Counted from the first letter of the stretch, positions 1-9,378 are shown. The stretch: DNA of 64,000 nt from DATJBF01 sp035515475 (GCA_035515475.1 DATJBF010000045.1:1-64000); one strand, 5' to 3'. The notes: generated from the letters alone by a model not told the origin. Translations and numbers: made by a program.

Positions 1-2
1 CG

Positions 3-1916
3 CTGGAAAAAATCAAGGTGGACTACAAACCGCTGCCCGCGCTGCTGACGATGGAAGACGCGCTCCGGCCCGACGCGCCGAAAATCCACGCCGAAGGCAA
101 CGTGCTGGGCGAAAAACATCTCCGCAAAGGCGACGCCCCAAAAGCCTTGCGCGAGGCCGACGTGGTCGTCGAAGACGTCATCCAGACGCAGACGGTTGAC
201 CACGCCTTTCTCGATCTCGAGGCCGGGCGGGCGCGCTACGACGGCAAGATGCTGACCATCGAGGTCTCGGGGCAATGGCTCCACGAAGAGCGGCGGCTGA
301 TTGCGTTGGCGCTCGGGTTGCCCCTGGAAAAGCTGCGCCTGATTCAGCCAGCGACGGGCGGGGCGTTCGGCGGACGCGAGGACATTTCGATCCAGATTTA
401 CCTCGGACTGGCGGCGTTGAAGCTGAAAGGCAAGACGGTGTGTTTGCGGTACTCGCGCCCGGAATCGATGGTCGCCCGTCACAAACGTCACCCGGTGCGC
501 ATCCACTACAAACTCGGCGCCAAGAATGACGGCACGCTGGTGGCCGCGCAGGTCACGTTCTATGTGGACAAGGGCGCGTACGCGTCGACCGGCATCGCGG
601 TGATGCGCAAGGCGTCGAGTCACGCGACCGGGCCGTACAAAGTGCCGAACGTGTGGGTGGATGTGATCGGCGTGTTTACCAACAACAATCCGTGCGGCGC
701 GATGCGCGGATTCGGCGCGACGCAAACGGCGATTGCCTACGAAGGTCTGGTGGATCGGCTCGCGGCCAAGCTGGGCATGGACAAGGTCGAGTTGCGGATG
801 AAGAACCTGATCAAGTCCGGCGACGCGGTGACGACCGGCCAGATCGTGCCGCTGGCGACCGGCGTGGAATGTTTCGAGGCGGTGCTGAAACGGATGGATT
901 GGAAGAACCGCAGCTACCAGACGCCGGCTCCGCATCTGAAACGCGGCTACGGCGTCAGCGTCATCTGTTTTGGACTCGGCTACGGCGACGGGTTTCCCGA
1001 CGCGTCGCGCGCCAAGTGCCGGCTGACCGATGACGGCATCGTGGAAGTTTGTTCCAGCGGCATCGACGTCGGCCAGGGTCTGACGAACATGGTCGCGCAG
1101 ATCGCCGCCGAAGAGATCGGCGTGCCCCTGGAGAAGATCCGGCCCGTTCTGGCCGACACGCTGCTCACGCCGGAGTCGGGCAGCACCTCGGCGACGCGCC
1201 AGACGTATTTCACCGGCTCGGCGGTCCAACTGGCCGCGTCGGAACTGAAGAAACAATTGCAGGACATCGCCTCGGCGCACCTGAAGGAATTGGTGTACGA
1301 GATCAAGATCGAGAACGGCGAAGCCTACAACGCGTTCCGCCCGGAACAGCGCCTGACCCTGAAAGAGCTGATTCGCGAGGGCCGGAAACGCGGGTTCTCG
1401 CTGGAAGCCACCAGCGTCTACAAACCGCCGACCATGCCCGAGGACACGAAGACGGGCCAGAGCATGCGGGCGTTCGTGACCTATCTGTTCGGCAGTCACG
1501 CCTGCCAGTTGCTCGTCGACACCGAGACCGGCGAGGTCAAGGTCGAACGCTACATCGCCTGCCACGACGTCGGCAAAGCGATCAATCCCGATCAGGTCAT
1601 CGGCCAGATCCAGGGCGGCGTCGCGCAGGGCATCGGCATGGCGTTGATGGAAGAAGTGGTGATGAAGGACGGCAAGATCCTCAACGCCGGTTTCACCGAT
1701 TACATTTTACCGACGATCCGCGACGTGCCCGAGATCGAATGCATCATCCTGGAGAATCCCGATCCCGGCGGCCCGTTCGGCGCACGCGGCGTCGGCGAAC
1801 CACCGCTGATCGCCACCGGCCCCGCCGTCTTGTCAGCCATCCAGGACGCCATCGGGAAACCGGTCCGCGTCCTGCCGGCGACCCCCGAACGCATCTGGCG
1901 AACGATTAACGAATAA
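3..1916 (+). CDS. Xanthine dehydrogenase/aldehyde oxidase family molybdopterin-binding subunit (5' partial)
   Basis: This is the large molybdenum-cofactor subunit of a molybdenum hydroxylase, which oxidises purines, aldehydes or N-heterocycles using water as oxygen donor. The frame is open from the first bases of the window and reads LEKIKVDYKPLPALL, typical of the middle of domain a/b, so the true start lies upstream and the GTG at 18 is not the start. Family motifs seen are GGAFGGRED, NPCGAMRGFGATQTA, a glycine-rich SGSTSATRQTYF stretch, and near the C-terminus GARGVGEPP, whose Glu is the expected catalytic base. The C-terminus is complete (TPERIWRTINE). Its iron-sulfur and FAD partner subunits should lie to the left of the window. 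The substrate cannot be deduced. Confidence 0.93.
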   Translation: MEKIKVDYKPLPALLTMEDALRPDAPKIHAEGNVLGEKHLRKGDAPKALREADVVVEDVIQTQTVDHAFLDLEAGRARYDGKMLTIEVSGQWLHEERRLIALALGLPLEKLRLIQPATGGAFGGREDISIQIYLGLAALKLKGKTVCLRYSRPESMVARHKRHPVRIHYKLGAKNDGTLVAAQVTFYVDKGAYASTGIAVMRKASSHATGPYKVPNVWVDVIGVFTNNNPCGAMRGFGATQTAIAYEGLVDRLAAKLGMDKVELRMKNLIKSGDAVTTGQIVPLATGVECFEAVLKRMDWKNRSYQTPAPHLKRGYGVSVICFGLGYGDGFPDASRAKCRLTDDGIVEVCSSGIDVGQGLTNMVAQIAAEEIGVPLEKIRPVLADTLLTPESGSTSATRQTYFTGSAVQLAASELKKQLQDIASAHLKELVYEIKIENGEAYNAFRPEQRLTLKELIREGRKRGFSLEATSVYKPPTMPEDTKTGQSMRAFVTYLFGSHACQLLVDTETGEVKVERYIACHDVGKAINPDQVIGQIQGGVAQGIGMALMEEVVMKDGKILNAGFTDYILPTIRDVPEIECIILENPDPGGPFGARGVGEPPLIATGPAVLSAIQDAIGKPVRVLPATPERIWRTINE

Positions 1917-2552
1917 GAATCGCGCGCTGTGGTGATCTGTTCGTCGCCGAGCGCCTAACTGGCCGCCCTTCCCTACTGATGTCTCCAGAGCTAACCGACT
2001 GTTAAATCGACACTGCCGGACGGGTGCTCGGAGCACAGGCATGGTCAACACAATTGGGATCGCCAGTAAAAGCAAGGGTCCGTAAACGAACAGGGCCGAC
2101 CGCGTACCGGAAATCAGCCTTGGCTCCCCTTTGGTGTGCGCCAACCACAGGCAGAGGATTATCAAGAATGCCAAGACCGAAGAGAGAGCTCCGGCGGGAA
2201 TAACGTCTAACAGGAGGTGAGTCGGCGAAGGCAGTTCATGGTAGCCCAGCATCCGAAAGCGATTTCTAATCGCTGGTCTGGCGGAGAACTCGTACAAGAG
2301 CAAGAAATACAGCAAAACTACATCGGGAAAGACTGAAAGAAAACGCACCAAGAATGTGTCACGATCGCGCACTCTTCCGGTGAAGTGGACGAGGAAATGC
2401 CATACAGCAAAAGAGAGAATTGCTATCAGATAGAACAACTCCCCCAAACGCATCCACTCACCCGACACATCCGACTTTCCGTCCGCCAAACCCGTTATAG
2501 TCGGCAAAAACGAAGGCCCGACAGCCGTGAACGGGATGAGTCTTGCATTCAT
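1833..2552 (-). CDS. Hypothetical multi-pass membrane protein
   Basis: This minus-strand frame starts at ATG 2552 (MNARLIPFTAVGPSF). It encodes about four hydrophobic segments, for example LGELFYLIAILSFAVWHFL, VVLLYFLLLYEF, LSSVLAFLIILCLWLA and ALFVYGPLLLLAIPIVL. I do not recognise a family. The last ~28 residues run antisense into the 3' end of the xanthine dehydrogenase gene and look non-native, so the frame may have lost its original stop. Base composition is less GC-rich than its neighbours, suggesting acquired DNA. A longer frame from 2597 exists, but its first residues (MGRAVIRAAARTEC) look unlike a membrane protein start. Confidence 0.5.
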   Translation of the reverse strand: MNARLIPFTAVGPSFLPTITGLADGKSDVSGEWMRLGELFYLIAILSFAVWHFLVHFTGRVRDRDTFLVRFLSVFPDVVLLYFLLLYEFSARPAIRNRFRMLGYHELPSPTHLLLDVIPAGALSSVLAFLIILCLWLAHTKGEPRLISGTRSALFVYGPLLLLAIPIVLTMPVLRAPVRQCRFNSRLALETSVGKGGQLGARRRTDHHSARFLFVNRSPDAFGGRRQDADRFPDGVLDG

Positions 2553-2721
2553 GTCGCATTCGGTTCTTGCCGCAGCCCGAATAACCGCGCGCCCCATATG
2601 ACTATCAAAAGACTACGAGATACAGCGCGCCGTTCGTGCCATCAAGGGTTTTGGCTTCCTCTCCGACAAGTCTTCTTGCCTCTTGACCACATATCAATTC
2701 TGATATACCCTTCCCCATGAC

Positions 2722-3060
2722 ATGGAAGAGGACAAACCGCTCGTGTGGTTGCACGGCGAGATCAAGACACCGCCGTTCTCTGCCGACGCCCGAATCGAAG
2801 CGGGGTGCCTCTTGCGACGGTTGCAGCGCGGCGAATCGCTGGGCTTGCCGCATTCGCGGCCCATGCCCGTGATCGGCCTACGCTGCCATGAGTTTCGCGT
2901 GAAAGACAAGGGTGCCGAATGGCGCATCATCTACCGGTTGGACGCTGACGCGATTGTGATCGCGGACGTGTTCGCCAAGATGACGCGGGCCACACCGCAA
3001 CGGGTGATTGACGCCTGTCAGCGACGACTTCGCGCCTATGATGCAGTTGCAGGAGAATGA
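2722..3060 (+). CDS. RelE/HigB-like type II toxin (Gp49 family)
   Basis: This 112-residue protein resembles phage-derived Gp49/HigB toxins, which are ribosome-dependent mRNA interferases. The family signature is visible as EFRVKDKGAEWRIIYRLD followed by ADVFAKMTRATP, corresponding to the usual pattern of RhxY, a hydrophobic strand, then FxKK-xTP. Start ATG 2722 precedes MEEDKPLVWLHGEIKTPP, the normal beginning for the family. It lies immediately upstream of an XRE-type antitoxin gene, 4 bp away, the toxin-first order typical of higBA. The two are presumably co-transcribed and autoregulated by the antitoxin. Toxic activity is inferred from family only. Confidence 0.85.
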   Translation: MEEDKPLVWLHGEIKTPPFSADARIEAGCLLRRLQRGESLGLPHSRPMPVIGLRCHEFRVKDKGAEWRIIYRLDADAIVIADVFAKMTRATPQRVIDACQRRLRAYDAVAGE

Positions 3061-3064
3061 ATCA

Positions 3065-3361
3065 ATGAAAGCCGAGAAGCGAAAGAAACTGGAAAAGGCC
3101 GGCTGGCGCGTCGGTGGCACGACGGATTTCCTCGCGCTCACGTCTGCCGAAGAAGCTTACGTCGAAATGAAGCTTGCGCTCGCGCGGGAACTCGCCGAAG
3201 CGCGCCGTGCCAAACGTTTGACTCAGCAAACACTCGCGGCCAAGTTGCGCACCAGTCAGCCCCGCGTGGCCATGATGGAAAAAGGTGACCCGTCCGTGTC
3301 ACTCGACTTGCTCGTGCGGGCACTCTTGGCTCTCGGTGTCACGCCGCGCTCGCTGACCTGA
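3065..3361 (+). CDS. XRE-family HTH antitoxin (HigA-like)
   Basis: This 98-residue protein has a helix-turn-helix of the XRE/Cro type at its C-terminal half: LAEARRAKRLTQQTLAAKL, then TSQPRVAMMEKG and SVSLDLLVRALLALG. I chose ATG 3065, 4 bp after the toxin stop, because it starts the basic segment MKAEKRKKLEKAGWRVG seen in HigA-type antitoxins; the frame stays open further upstream, inside the toxin gene. It should neutralise the toxin at 2722-3060 and repress the shared promoter. A hairpin followed by a T-run overlaps the stop codon. Confidence 0.85.
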   Translation: MKAEKRKKLEKAGWRVGGTTDFLALTSAEEAYVEMKLALARELAEARRAKRLTQQTLAAKLRTSQPRVAMMEKGDPSVSLDLLVRALLALGVTPRSLT

Positions 3362-3385
3362 ACCCTCGTCGCAAGGGTTTTTGTT
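3361..3385 (+). terminator. Rho-independent terminator after the toxin-antitoxin pair
   Basis: An AACCCT/AGGGTT stem with a short loop is followed by TTTTTGTT directly after the antitoxin stop codon. It would end the toxin-antitoxin transcript before ispH. Confidence 0.6.
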
Positions 3386-3421
3386 GAACTATCAACTAAC
3401 TTCAAGTATTAGTGCTGCCGG

Positions 3422-4678
3422 ATGAGTATTCTAAGCGTCGCAGAAGCGCCGAAACCGAAACGGGTCAACTTGCGCCGGCCCGACATCATGGAAGCCGTGC
3501 GCGAGCAGGTCGAGCTACACTACCGCAGCCAGATCGTCGAGAAACTGCGCCAGCGTGGCGGCGTGCTGGAGGCCGGCGGGTTGAAGGTGCGGCTCGCCAA
3601 GGAATTCGGTTTCTGCTACGGCGTCGAACGCGCCATCGATCTGGCGTACGCAGCCCGCAAGGTGTTCCCCAACCAGCCGATCTACATTCTGGGCGAAATC
3701 ATCCACAACCCCGAAGTCAACGAGCAACTCGTGGCCATGGGAATCAAGTTTCTCTCGGGTCCGATCAAGAGCGCGAACATCGACGACCTCAAGGAAGACG
3801 ACGTGGTCATCATCCCCGCGTTCGGCGCCGAAGTCGCCACGATGGACAAACTCAAGGCCAAAGGCTGTCAGCTCGTGGACACGACCTGCGGCGACGTGAT
3901 GAGCGTGTGGAAACGCGTCACGCAAAACGCCAAGGAACAGTTCACGTCCATCATCCACGGCAAGGCCAAGCACGAGGAAACCAAGGCCACCAGTTCCCGC
4001 GCCACGGCCAACGGCGGCGGCCATTACCTGGTGGTGCTGAACCTTCCCGAGACCGATTACGTCTGCAACTACATCCGCCACGGGGGCGACAAGGCGGAGT
4101 TCCTGTCGAAATTCGCCCGGGCGCACTCGCCGGGATTCGACCCCGAGCGGCACCTGGAATCCATCGGCGTCGCCAACCAGACCACGATGTTGCGCACCGA
4201 GACCGAAGAGATCCAAGGGCGGCTGCGTCAGGCGATGATCGACCGTTACGGCGCGGCGGAAATCGACAAGCACTACCGCATGTTCGACACGATCTGCGGC
4301 GCCACCCAGGAACGGCAGGACGCGCTGATTCATCTGTTGCAGGAACCGCTCGATCTGATGATCGTCGTCGGCGGCTACAACTCGAGCAACACGTCGCATC
4401 TGGCCGAGATGAGCGAGGAGCGGATGCCGACGTTTTTTATCCGCAACGCCAGCAAGATTCTCTCCGAGAAAGCCATTTTGCATTTCAACCTCCACAAGCA
4501 GGAGGAGGTCATGACGGAAAACTGGCTGCCGGCGGGCAACCGCTACGTCGGCATCACCGCGGGCGCTTCCTGCCCGAACAACCTGATCGACGACACGGTG
4601 CGCCGGTTGTTCGATTTGCGCGGCATCAACGTGGATGAAATGATCGCCGCCAGCGAAGCCGTTCCGGCCAGTTCGTGA
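3422..4678 (+). CDS. ispH: 4-hydroxy-3-methylbut-2-enyl diphosphate reductase
   Basis: IspH carries out the last step of the MEP pathway, reducing HMBPP to IPP and DMAPP with a [4Fe-4S] cluster. The three cluster cysteines are visible in GFCYGVERAI, TTCGDV and GASCPNN, and the substrate-binding region includes VVGGYNSSNTSHL. At 418 residues it is much longer than the ~310-residue E. coli type and resembles the cyanobacterial/plant form, with an N-terminal extension and an internal KHEETKATSS region. Start ATG 3422 gives MSILSVAEAPKPKR. It stands alone between a toxin-antitoxin terminator and glgP, with 65 bp before glgP. Confidence 0.95.
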   Translation: MSILSVAEAPKPKRVNLRRPDIMEAVREQVELHYRSQIVEKLRQRGGVLEAGGLKVRLAKEFGFCYGVERAIDLAYAARKVFPNQPIYILGEIIHNPEVNEQLVAMGIKFLSGPIKSANIDDLKEDDVVIIPAFGAEVATMDKLKAKGCQLVDTTCGDVMSVWKRVTQNAKEQFTSIIHGKAKHEETKATSSRATANGGGHYLVVLNLPETDYVCNYIRHGGDKAEFLSKFARAHSPGFDPERHLESIGVANQTTMLRTETEEIQGRLRQAMIDRYGAAEIDKHYRMFDTICGATQERQDALIHLLQEPLDLMIVVGGYNSSNTSHLAEMSEERMPTFFIRNASKILSEKAILHFNLHKQEEVMTENWLPAGNRYVGITAGASCPNNLIDDTVRRLFDLRGINVDEMIAASEAVPASS

Positions 4679-4743
4679 GCACGATTCTTGCGTTGCCGTT
4701 CGAACGCATGGCAATTCCAAGGAGCCGAGCAACCTAGAACGTT

Positions 4744-6945
4744 ATGGACAAAGCGCCGCTTAAATTCCGGTCCGGCCCGCCTCAGGCCGACATCGAACTG
4801 CCCAAGGAGGTCTCCGGGCTCCGCGAACTGGCGTACAATTTGTGGTGGACCTGGACCCCGCCCGCGCGGCGGATGTTCGCGCACATTCAGCCCGGCCTGT
4901 GGGCCATGTACCGCAACCCGGTCGAGTTGCTCATCAACATCGAGCCGCATCACTGGGAAGCGTTGCTCGAGGACGATGTGTTCCTGACGATGTACAAGAC
5001 CGTGTTGCGCGAGTTCCAAGGGTACATGAAATCGCTGAACGAAACCTGGTTCGCCAAGAACCACCCCGGCTACCAGGGCGGCCCGTTCGTCTATTTCTCG
5101 ACCGAGTTCGGTTTCCACGAAAGCCTGCACACGTATTCGGGCGGCCTCGGCGTGCTCTCGGGCGATCACTGCAAGTCCGCCAGCAACCTCGGCCTGCCGT
5201 TCATCGGCGTCGGCCCGCTCTATAAAAACGGGTACTTCGTGCAGGAAATCGAACCCGACGGCCGCCAGCAACATTTCTATCCCGCGTACGACTTCTCGCG
5301 TCTGCCGATTCTGCCCCTGCTCGGCGACAACGGACGCCAACTTATCATCAGCGTCGATTTTCCCGACCGGGCCGTGTATGCGCGGGTGTGGCTGGCGCAG
5401 GTCGGGCGCGTGCCTGTGCTGTTGCTCGACACCGACACGACCAAGAACGATCCGGCCGACCGGCCGATTACGGGCCAACTTTACGTCAGCGGCCGCGAGA
5501 TGCGGATTTGCCAGGAGATCGTCATCGGCGCGGGCGGGGTGCGCGCGTTGCAGGCCCTGGGCATCGAGCCGGCCTGCTGGCACATGAACGAGGGCCACTG
5601 CGCGTTCCTCGGACTCGAACGCGTCCGCAATTTCGTCAAGGGCGGCATGCGGTTTGCCGACGCGTGCAAGGAAGTCGCCAAGAATTCGGTGTTCACCACC
5701 CACACGCCCGTGCCTGCCGGCAACGAGGCGTTCGACCTCGATTTGATCCGCAAATACTACAAGCACTACTGCGACGAGATTGGCCTCCCGCTGAACCAGC
5801 TCCTCGATTTGGGCCTCGCTCATCCCGGCCGGGGTGGACAGCCGTTCAGCCTCACCGTGTTGGCGATCCGGCTCTCGACGTATTGCAACGGCGTCAGCCA
5901 ACTCCACGGCAAGGTCAGCAACGACATGTGGCGGGACGTGTTCAAGAACCTCAAACCTGGCGAGACGCCCATCAAAGCCATCACCAACGGTGTTCACACA
6001 CAAACGTGGATGGGCTACCAGATCGCCGAATTGTTTGACAAGTATTTGACGCCCGCCTGGCGCGAAAATCTCATGGACGAACTCTTCTGGAAACGTGGCA
6101 TGGCCAACATTCCGGACAAGGAACTCTGGGAAGTTCACAACTTGCAGAAGGAGAACCTGATCCGGTTCGTCCGCGGCCGCGAACGCTCTCACCTGGCCCG
6201 GCACGGCGCGTCGCCCGACGACCTCCGCGCCGTCGAACAATTGCTCGACCCCGAGGCATTGACCATCGGGTTTGCGCGCCGGTTCGCGACCTACAAACGC
6301 GCCGACCTGCTTCTGCGGGACATCGACCGCCTGCGCGCCATTCTCAAATCTTCCGAGAACCCCGTCCAGATCATCTTTGCGGGCAAAGCCCATCCGGCGG
6401 ACAAGCCCGGCCAAGAGTTGATCCGTCACATCTTCGACATTTCGCGTCACAGCGATCTGCACGGTCACATCGTGTTCGTCGAGAACTACAACATGCGGGT
6501 CGCCCGCATGTTGGTACAGGGCGTCGACGTCTGGCTCAACAACCCGCGTCGGCCACTCGAAGCCAGCGGCACCAGCGGCATGAAAGCGCCCGTCAACGGC
6601 GGGATCAATTTCTCGGTGGCCGACGGCTGGTGGTGCGAAGTGCAGAACAGCGGCGCCGGCTGGACCATTGGCAAAGCGCAGGAGTACCATGACGACGGCC
6701 GGCAGGACGCCGAGGACAGCGAATCGCTTTACCAGATTCTGGAAAACCAGATCGTGCCACTCTACTACAAGCGCGACAGCAACAATGTGCCCGTCGACTG
6801 GGTCAAGATGATGAAGGCCTCGATTGCGACCATCACGCCGCGGTTCTCGACGGCGCGGATGGTGTGCGAGTATGCCCAGCAAGCCTATCTGCCCGCCGCC
6901 AAACGCGCCGGTGCCGTCACCGCCTCGCAGGAACAGACGTGGTAA
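4744..6945 (+). CDS. glgP: Alpha-glucan phosphorylase (DUF3417-type, TIGR02094 class)
   Basis: This PLP-dependent enzyme releases glucose 1-phosphate from glycogen or malto-oligosaccharides. The 733-residue protein begins with the DUF3417-like segment (ELAYNLWWTWTPPARRMF) typical of the shorter bacterial/archaeal alpha-glucan phosphorylases rather than E. coli GlgP. Also visible are the N-terminal substrate region GGLGVLSGDHCKSASNLG, AITNGVHTQTWMGY and the PLP-lysine region EASGTSGMKAPVNGG. The last ~30 residues (QQAYLPAAKRAGA) match the expected end. Start ATG 4744 lies about 20 nt after an AAGGAG, so its initiation signal is not ideal. No other glycogen genes are adjacent. Confidence 0.94.
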   Translation: MDKAPLKFRSGPPQADIELPKEVSGLRELAYNLWWTWTPPARRMFAHIQPGLWAMYRNPVELLINIEPHHWEALLEDDVFLTMYKTVLREFQGYMKSLNETWFAKNHPGYQGGPFVYFSTEFGFHESLHTYSGGLGVLSGDHCKSASNLGLPFIGVGPLYKNGYFVQEIEPDGRQQHFYPAYDFSRLPILPLLGDNGRQLIISVDFPDRAVYARVWLAQVGRVPVLLLDTDTTKNDPADRPITGQLYVSGREMRICQEIVIGAGGVRALQALGIEPACWHMNEGHCAFLGLERVRNFVKGGMRFADACKEVAKNSVFTTHTPVPAGNEAFDLDLIRKYYKHYCDEIGLPLNQLLDLGLAHPGRGGQPFSLTVLAIRLSTYCNGVSQLHGKVSNDMWRDVFKNLKPGETPIKAITNGVHTQTWMGYQIAELFDKYLTPAWRENLMDELFWKRGMANIPDKELWEVHNLQKENLIRFVRGRERSHLARHGASPDDLRAVEQLLDPEALTIGFARRFATYKRADLLLRDIDRLRAILKSSENPVQIIFAGKAHPADKPGQELIRHIFDISRHSDLHGHIVFVENYNMRVARMLVQGVDVWLNNPRRPLEASGTSGMKAPVNGGINFSVADGWWCEVQNSGAGWTIGKAQEYHDDGRQDAEDSESLYQILENQIVPLYYKRDSNNVPVDWVKMMKASIATITPRFSTARMVCEYAQQAYLPAAKRAGAVTASQEQTW

Positions 6946-7261
6946 GGGAAGCTCTCAGCTTTCAGCTCTCAGTTATCAGCTCGCTCCATCCCCACGTAGG
7001 ACATGCATCCTGCTTGTCCATTTCCGAATGTGGGAGCGGCCTCAGTGCCCCGATTCCTCCCGAGCCAGCGTCCCGCCCGTCCTCTCCTCACTTCTTCGTA
7101 TCCGCCGCCTGCAAATTACTCAGCAGGCGGGCGAAGGATTCCTGGTGGGCATCGTGGTCTTTCCCCTTTGTCATTCCGAGCCTTGTCATTCCGAGCTTGT
7201 CGAGGAATCGGTGATCTCGTTACATTGCGCGGCACGCCCAAGCGAAACTGCTCTGTACGCC
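6946..7261. repeat. Gene-free spacer with two short dispersed repeats
   Basis: No convincing gene is present in this 316-bp gap. At 6949-6986 there is a simple repeat built from units like CAGCTCTCAGCTTTCAG. At 7168-7221 there are two tandem copies of TTGTCATTCCGAGC followed by TTGTCGAGGAATC, a repeat style often scattered between bacterial genes. The rest is unremarkable. Confidence 0.5.
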
Positions 7262-7768
7262 ATGACCAATGATCCATCTGTGACAATTCGCCGGGCCGGG
7301 TTGGCTGATGTCCCTGCTATTACCGACATTTACAACGAGGCAATTCTGACGACTACCGCCACGTTCGATACCGAACCGAAGAGCGTGGCCGAGCGCACGG
7401 AATGGTTGCAGTCGCACGACGAGAGACATCCGGTGCTGGTGGCTGAGATGGCCGGGAAGGTCGTTGGCTGGGCGGCGCTGACGCGTTGGTCCGAGCGACA
7501 CGCTTACGAGGATACTGCCGAGACTTCATTCTATGTGCACTCGACGTATCGCGGGCGGGGGATCGGTCGGAAACTCAAGGCGGCGATTATCGAGGAGGCC
7601 CGCCGGTTGCGCTATCACACGCTCCTCGCGCGCGTGGCCGAGGGCAGCGGCGAGAGCGTCCATCTCAACGAGGACGCCGGTTTCGTTCATGTTGGCACGC
7701 TCAAAGAGGTGGGCCGGAAATTCGGCCGCTTGTTGGACGTTCACATCATGCAGAAGTTGTTGGATTAA
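7262..7768 (+). CDS. GNAT family N-acetyltransferase (phosphinothricin acetyltransferase-like)
   Basis: A 168-residue acetyl-CoA-dependent N-acetyltransferase. It begins TIRRAGLADVPAITDIYNEAI, the usual start of the phosphinothricin/methionine-sulfone acetyltransferase subfamily, and contains the acetyl-CoA loop STYRGRGIGRKLKAAII and the later ESVHLNEDAGFVHVGTLKEVG segment. Start ATG 7262 was chosen because the conserved fold starts about eight residues later; the open frame upstream runs through repeat DNA. The likely role is acetylation of small amines or toxic amino-acid analogues, but the substrate is unknown. Confidence 0.88.
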   Translation: MTNDPSVTIRRAGLADVPAITDIYNEAILTTTATFDTEPKSVAERTEWLQSHDERHPVLVAEMAGKVVGWAALTRWSERHAYEDTAETSFYVHSTYRGRGIGRKLKAAIIEEARRLRYHTLLARVAEGSGESVHLNEDAGFVHVGTLKEVGRKFGRLLDVHIMQKLLD

Positions 7769-7769
7769 G

Positions 7770-8021
7770 CATCCGCTCTTGCGCCACACCCTGAGAGATG
7801 CCTTTTCGTTAATTGAGCAAGTCGACCAGTTCGCGACCAAGAAATGGCACGTTGCGACAGCCGATCCGAATCACGAGCGTATCTTCAGAAAGCTCATGGA
7901 TTGCTTCTTGCCAGAAGCCTTTAGGAAAGATGAGAGGGTTAGCTTACAGCTAGCTCGCAATGTGACCTACTACAAGTCTTTCACCGCTTGGCTAGATGAA
8001 GGCCCTTATCTGACGCTCTAA
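7770..8021 (+). pseudogene. Possible gene fragment without a start codon
   Basis: Downstream of the acetyltransferase an open frame reads FSLIEQVDQFATKKWHVA and later NVTYYKSFTAWLDEGPYL before a stop at 8021. The amino-acid composition looks protein-like and the DNA is less GC-rich than its surroundings. No ATG or GTG with a ribosome-binding site opens it near 7770; the only in-frame ATG is well inside. I read it as the remnant of a gene of unknown function, at low confidence. Confidence 0.25.
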
Positions 8022-8369
8022 AGGATTGCACTCTGCGGGAATCGGGCCACATCTCACAGGTCGTAAGTCTCAGTCCGGCAGATTCAGCCAAGAAAGAAGA
8101 GAGACGAACGGGGCCCTCCAGCGACAAGCCATTGAGCACGGCGTCTTGGTCGCACCCGATGCAGGACGGCGATCACAAATCGTCGCTACAGAGACAAACG
8201 CCCTTCATCGGGCTCACCGCCACAAAAGCCTCTACTCAGGTGGGGCAGCGGGCTGGGCTTTACCCGCGTCAGGCGAGTGAGACTCGCCCTCTCGAACTTC
8301 TTGCGCCTGTTTGTGGCTATTCCCCCCGCCGTCCCTCGGCGCTCACAGAGCGCCGCTACAGCAGATTGG
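8022..8369. other. Gene-free spacer before folD 3' end
   Basis: I see no gene here. It holds a half copy of the TGTAGCGGC palindrome family at 8336-8360 (inner stem GGCGCTC/GAGCGCC, then CGCTACA) and a similar short hairpin at 8165-8190 ending CGTCGCTACA. Neither is followed by a T-run, so they do not look like terminators. Confidence 0.45.
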
Positions 8370-9263
8370 TCAGACAATCCCCTGCCGCATTTTGGCGGCG
8401 CGGACCGTGTTGCGCATGAGCAGGGCGATGGTCATCGGGCCGACGCCCCCGGGCACGGGCGTGATCAGCGACGCTTTCGCCGCGACGGCTTCGAAATCCA
8501 CGTCGCCCACGAGCCGATAACCTTTTTCCTCGGTCTTGTCGTCGACACGGTTGATGCCCACGTCGATCACGACTGCCGACTCCCGCACCATGTCGGCTTT
8601 CACGAATCGCGGCGAACCGATGGCGGCAATGAGTACGTCGGCCGAACGGCAGATCTCCACGAGGTTCTTGCTGCGGGAATGGCACACGGTCACGGTCGCG
8701 TTCGCATTGGGCGCTTTTTGCGAGAGAATCAACGAGAGCGGCCGCCCGACGATTCGGCTCCGGCCCAGGACGACAACGTGGGCGCCGTCGAGTTTCACGC
8801 CGCTACGAATGAGAAGTTCGTGTACGCCCGCCGGCGTGCACGGCACGAAACCGGTCGGATCGCCCAGCGCCAGTTTGCCGACGTTGAGGGGATGGAAGCC
8901 GTCGACGTCCTTGCCCGGATCGACGGCCGAGAAGATTGTGTCCTCCGAAATCTGCTTGGGCAGCGGCGACTGGACCAGAATCCCGTGAATCTCCCGTTTG
9001 AAATTCAGATCGTCGATGATCGCCAGCAATTCGCCCTGGCTGGTCGACGCGGGCAGGTTGATGCGCTCCGAATGCAGCCCGAGCCGGGCACACATCTTGT
9101 CTTTCATCGCGACGTAGCTGGCGCTGGCCGGATTGTCGCCGACGAGGATGGTGGCCAGACCCGGCGTCGGGCGTTTTTCGGACTTGAGGCGCGCGATCTC
9201 AGCCGCGGTCTCGGCGTTGATCTGTTCGGCGATGGCTTTGCCGTCAATGAGTTTGGCGGTCAT
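8370..9263 (-). CDS. folD: Bifunctional methylenetetrahydrofolate dehydrogenase/methenyltetrahydrofolate cyclohydrolase
   Basis: FolD interconverts 5,10-methylene-, methenyl- and 10-formyl-tetrahydrofolate in the cytosol. The 297-residue product shows SYVAMKDKMC with the expected catalytic lysine, GILVQSPLPKQI, PGKDVDGFHPLN and the nucleotide-binding VVLGRSRIVGRPL, and ends with TPVPGGVGPMTIALLM. Start ATG 9263 (MTAKLIDGKAIA) was preferred over TTG 9272 because the conserved N-terminus begins there and GGAG sits 5 nt upstream. It has no close same-strand partner; the upstream spacer is a long imperfect palindrome. Confidence 0.95.
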   Translation of the reverse strand: MTAKLIDGKAIAEQINAETAAEIARLKSEKRPTPGLATILVGDNPASASYVAMKDKMCARLGLHSERINLPASTSQGELLAIIDDLNFKREIHGILVQSPLPKQISEDTIFSAVDPGKDVDGFHPLNVGKLALGDPTGFVPCTPAGVHELLIRSGVKLDGAHVVVLGRSRIVGRPLSLILSQKAPNANATVTVCHSRSKNLVEICRSADVLIAAIGSPRFVKADMVRESAVVIDVGINRVDDKTEEKGYRLVGDVDFEAVAAKASLITPVPGGVGPMTIALLMRNTVRAAKMRQGIV

Positions 9264-9279
9264 GCACTCCAATAATTAT

Positions 9280-9369
9280 GTGGTGGCACAGACTTGCCCG
9301 CTGCGGCGGGCGTCCCTGCCTGTGTTCGGGCAGCCATTGAAACGCAGGTCGGGACGCCTGCGCCACCAC
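9280..9369. repeat. Imperfect palindromic element between folD and an SH3b gene
   Basis: The ends GTGGTGGC (9280-9287) and GCCACCAC (9362-9369) are inverted repeats, and internal arms GGGCGTCCCTGCCTG and CAGGTCGGGACGCC also pair. A shorter piece of the same element (GGCACAGGCGTCCCTGCC) lies inside ffh at 46257-46285. Confidence 0.6.
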
Positions 9370-9378
9370 TCTTGGCCC

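Noticed and set aside
4543..6882. Minus-strand frame of 779 codons
   Set aside because: It is the shadow of glgP, whose sense protein has all expected motifs. High GC keeps the antisense frame open.
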